From positions 1 through 48,926 of the forward strand of contig JAAVHB010000133.1 in NCBI GenBank assembly GCA_014799955.1: DNA of 48,926 bases. Direction: 5' to 3'. Every line of letters begins with the position of its first letter. Positions within the stretch are counted from its first letter, which is position 1. The stretch comes from Butyrivibrio sp. (GTDB lineage Bacteria > Bacillota > Clostridia > Lachnospirales > Lachnospiraceae). The notes under the pieces are model-generated. The model ran no database searches and was not told where the DNA came from. It saw only the letters and a program-made list of their open reading frames with translations. The position numbers and the translations under genes were made by a program. Positions 48,815-48,926 of this stretch are shown here, piece after piece.

Positions 48815-48926
48815 ATGGAAGCCGTATATGGAATGCCGTCCGATATCGATTCATGGATGAATTTAGTGAATAATGTAAGCTGGAATTTTCCGGGGTTGGA
48901 GACTCAAGAAAAAATACAAGAGCATA
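48815..48926 (+). CDS. GNAT-family protein, N-terminal part (cut by window end)
   Basis: Only 37 codons are visible: MEAVYGMPSDIDSWMNLVNN, then VSWNFPGLETQEKIQEH. The DIDSWMNLVxxVxWNFPGLET opening is familiar from a small group of Firmicute GNAT acetyltransferases, so this is a likely second acetyltransferase, co-transcribed with the gene 33 bp upstream. AAAGGAGAGG precedes ATG 48815. Family call rests on a short stretch. Confidence 0.55.
   Translation, partial: MEAVYGMPSDIDSWMNLVNNVSWNFPGLETQEKIQEH

Overview
The window looks like a chromosomal segment of a motile Clostridia (Firmicutes), most likely a Lachnospiraceae relative. Reasons: the gene order rpmG-secE-nusG-rplK-rplA-rplJ-rplL-rpoB-rpoC then rpsL-rpsG-fusA-tuf, strong purine-rich ribosome binding sites, textbook 17-bp-spaced sigma-A promoters, a Firmicute-type L10 leader, and a flagellar cap (FliD/HAP2)-like gene near a nonulosonic-acid and glycosyltransferase cluster. 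Species cannot be fixed from the sequence alone.

Region 1 (55-13118, + strand): one dense, apparently co-transcribed surface or flagellin glycosylation cluster. It starts with a two-domain glycosyltransferase-like protein, then NeuA-, NeuC- and NeuB-type enzymes (activation, 2-epimerisation and condensation of a sialic or legionaminic-type sugar). Next come a FemAB/GNAT-like transferase paired with a DegT-like PLP enzyme, a second member of the first glycosyltransferase family, a UDP-glucuronate 4-epimerase-like enzyme, a SAM methyltransferase, a GT-D-fold glycosyltransferase and a tandem pair of CgeB-like glycosyltransferases.

Region 2 (13119-16712): an island-like stretch with a decayed IS1182-type transposase fragment, a strong promoter, a secreted DNRLRE/metzincin-type protease and a lipoprotein. 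It is bounded by short inverted GTCCCAAAA motifs.

Region 3 (16713-22484): a YitT membrane protein (-), an orphan ECF-like sigma factor (+), UDP-glucose dehydrogenase (-; it would supply UDP-glucuronate for the epimerase of region 1), a FliD-like protein (-) and the RarA/MgsA clamp-loader-like ATPase (+).

Region 4 (22485-30114): a MerR regulator with an AAC(3)-family acetyltransferase downstream (-), then an AraC regulator divergent from a five-gene sugar or polyol operon (two TIM-barrel isomerase/epimerase-like enzymes, two tandemly duplicated Gfo/Idh/MocA dehydrogenases and a DMT-type permease).

Region 5 (30115-48177): core transcription and translation genes with recognisable control elements. 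These are two copies of an L1-site-like hairpin before rplK and rplA, an L10 leader with attenuator, and promoters for rpmG, rplJL, rpoBC, rpsL and tuf. Two oddities stand out. A 78-79 nt structured element is repeated around rplJL, once in the rplJ leader and once after the rplL terminator. A third copy of the glycosyltransferase-like family sits between rpoC and rpsL, behind a strong terminator. The window ends with two GNAT acetyltransferases, the last cut by the edge.

No tRNA, rRNA, CRISPR array, replication origin or intact insertion sequence was seen.
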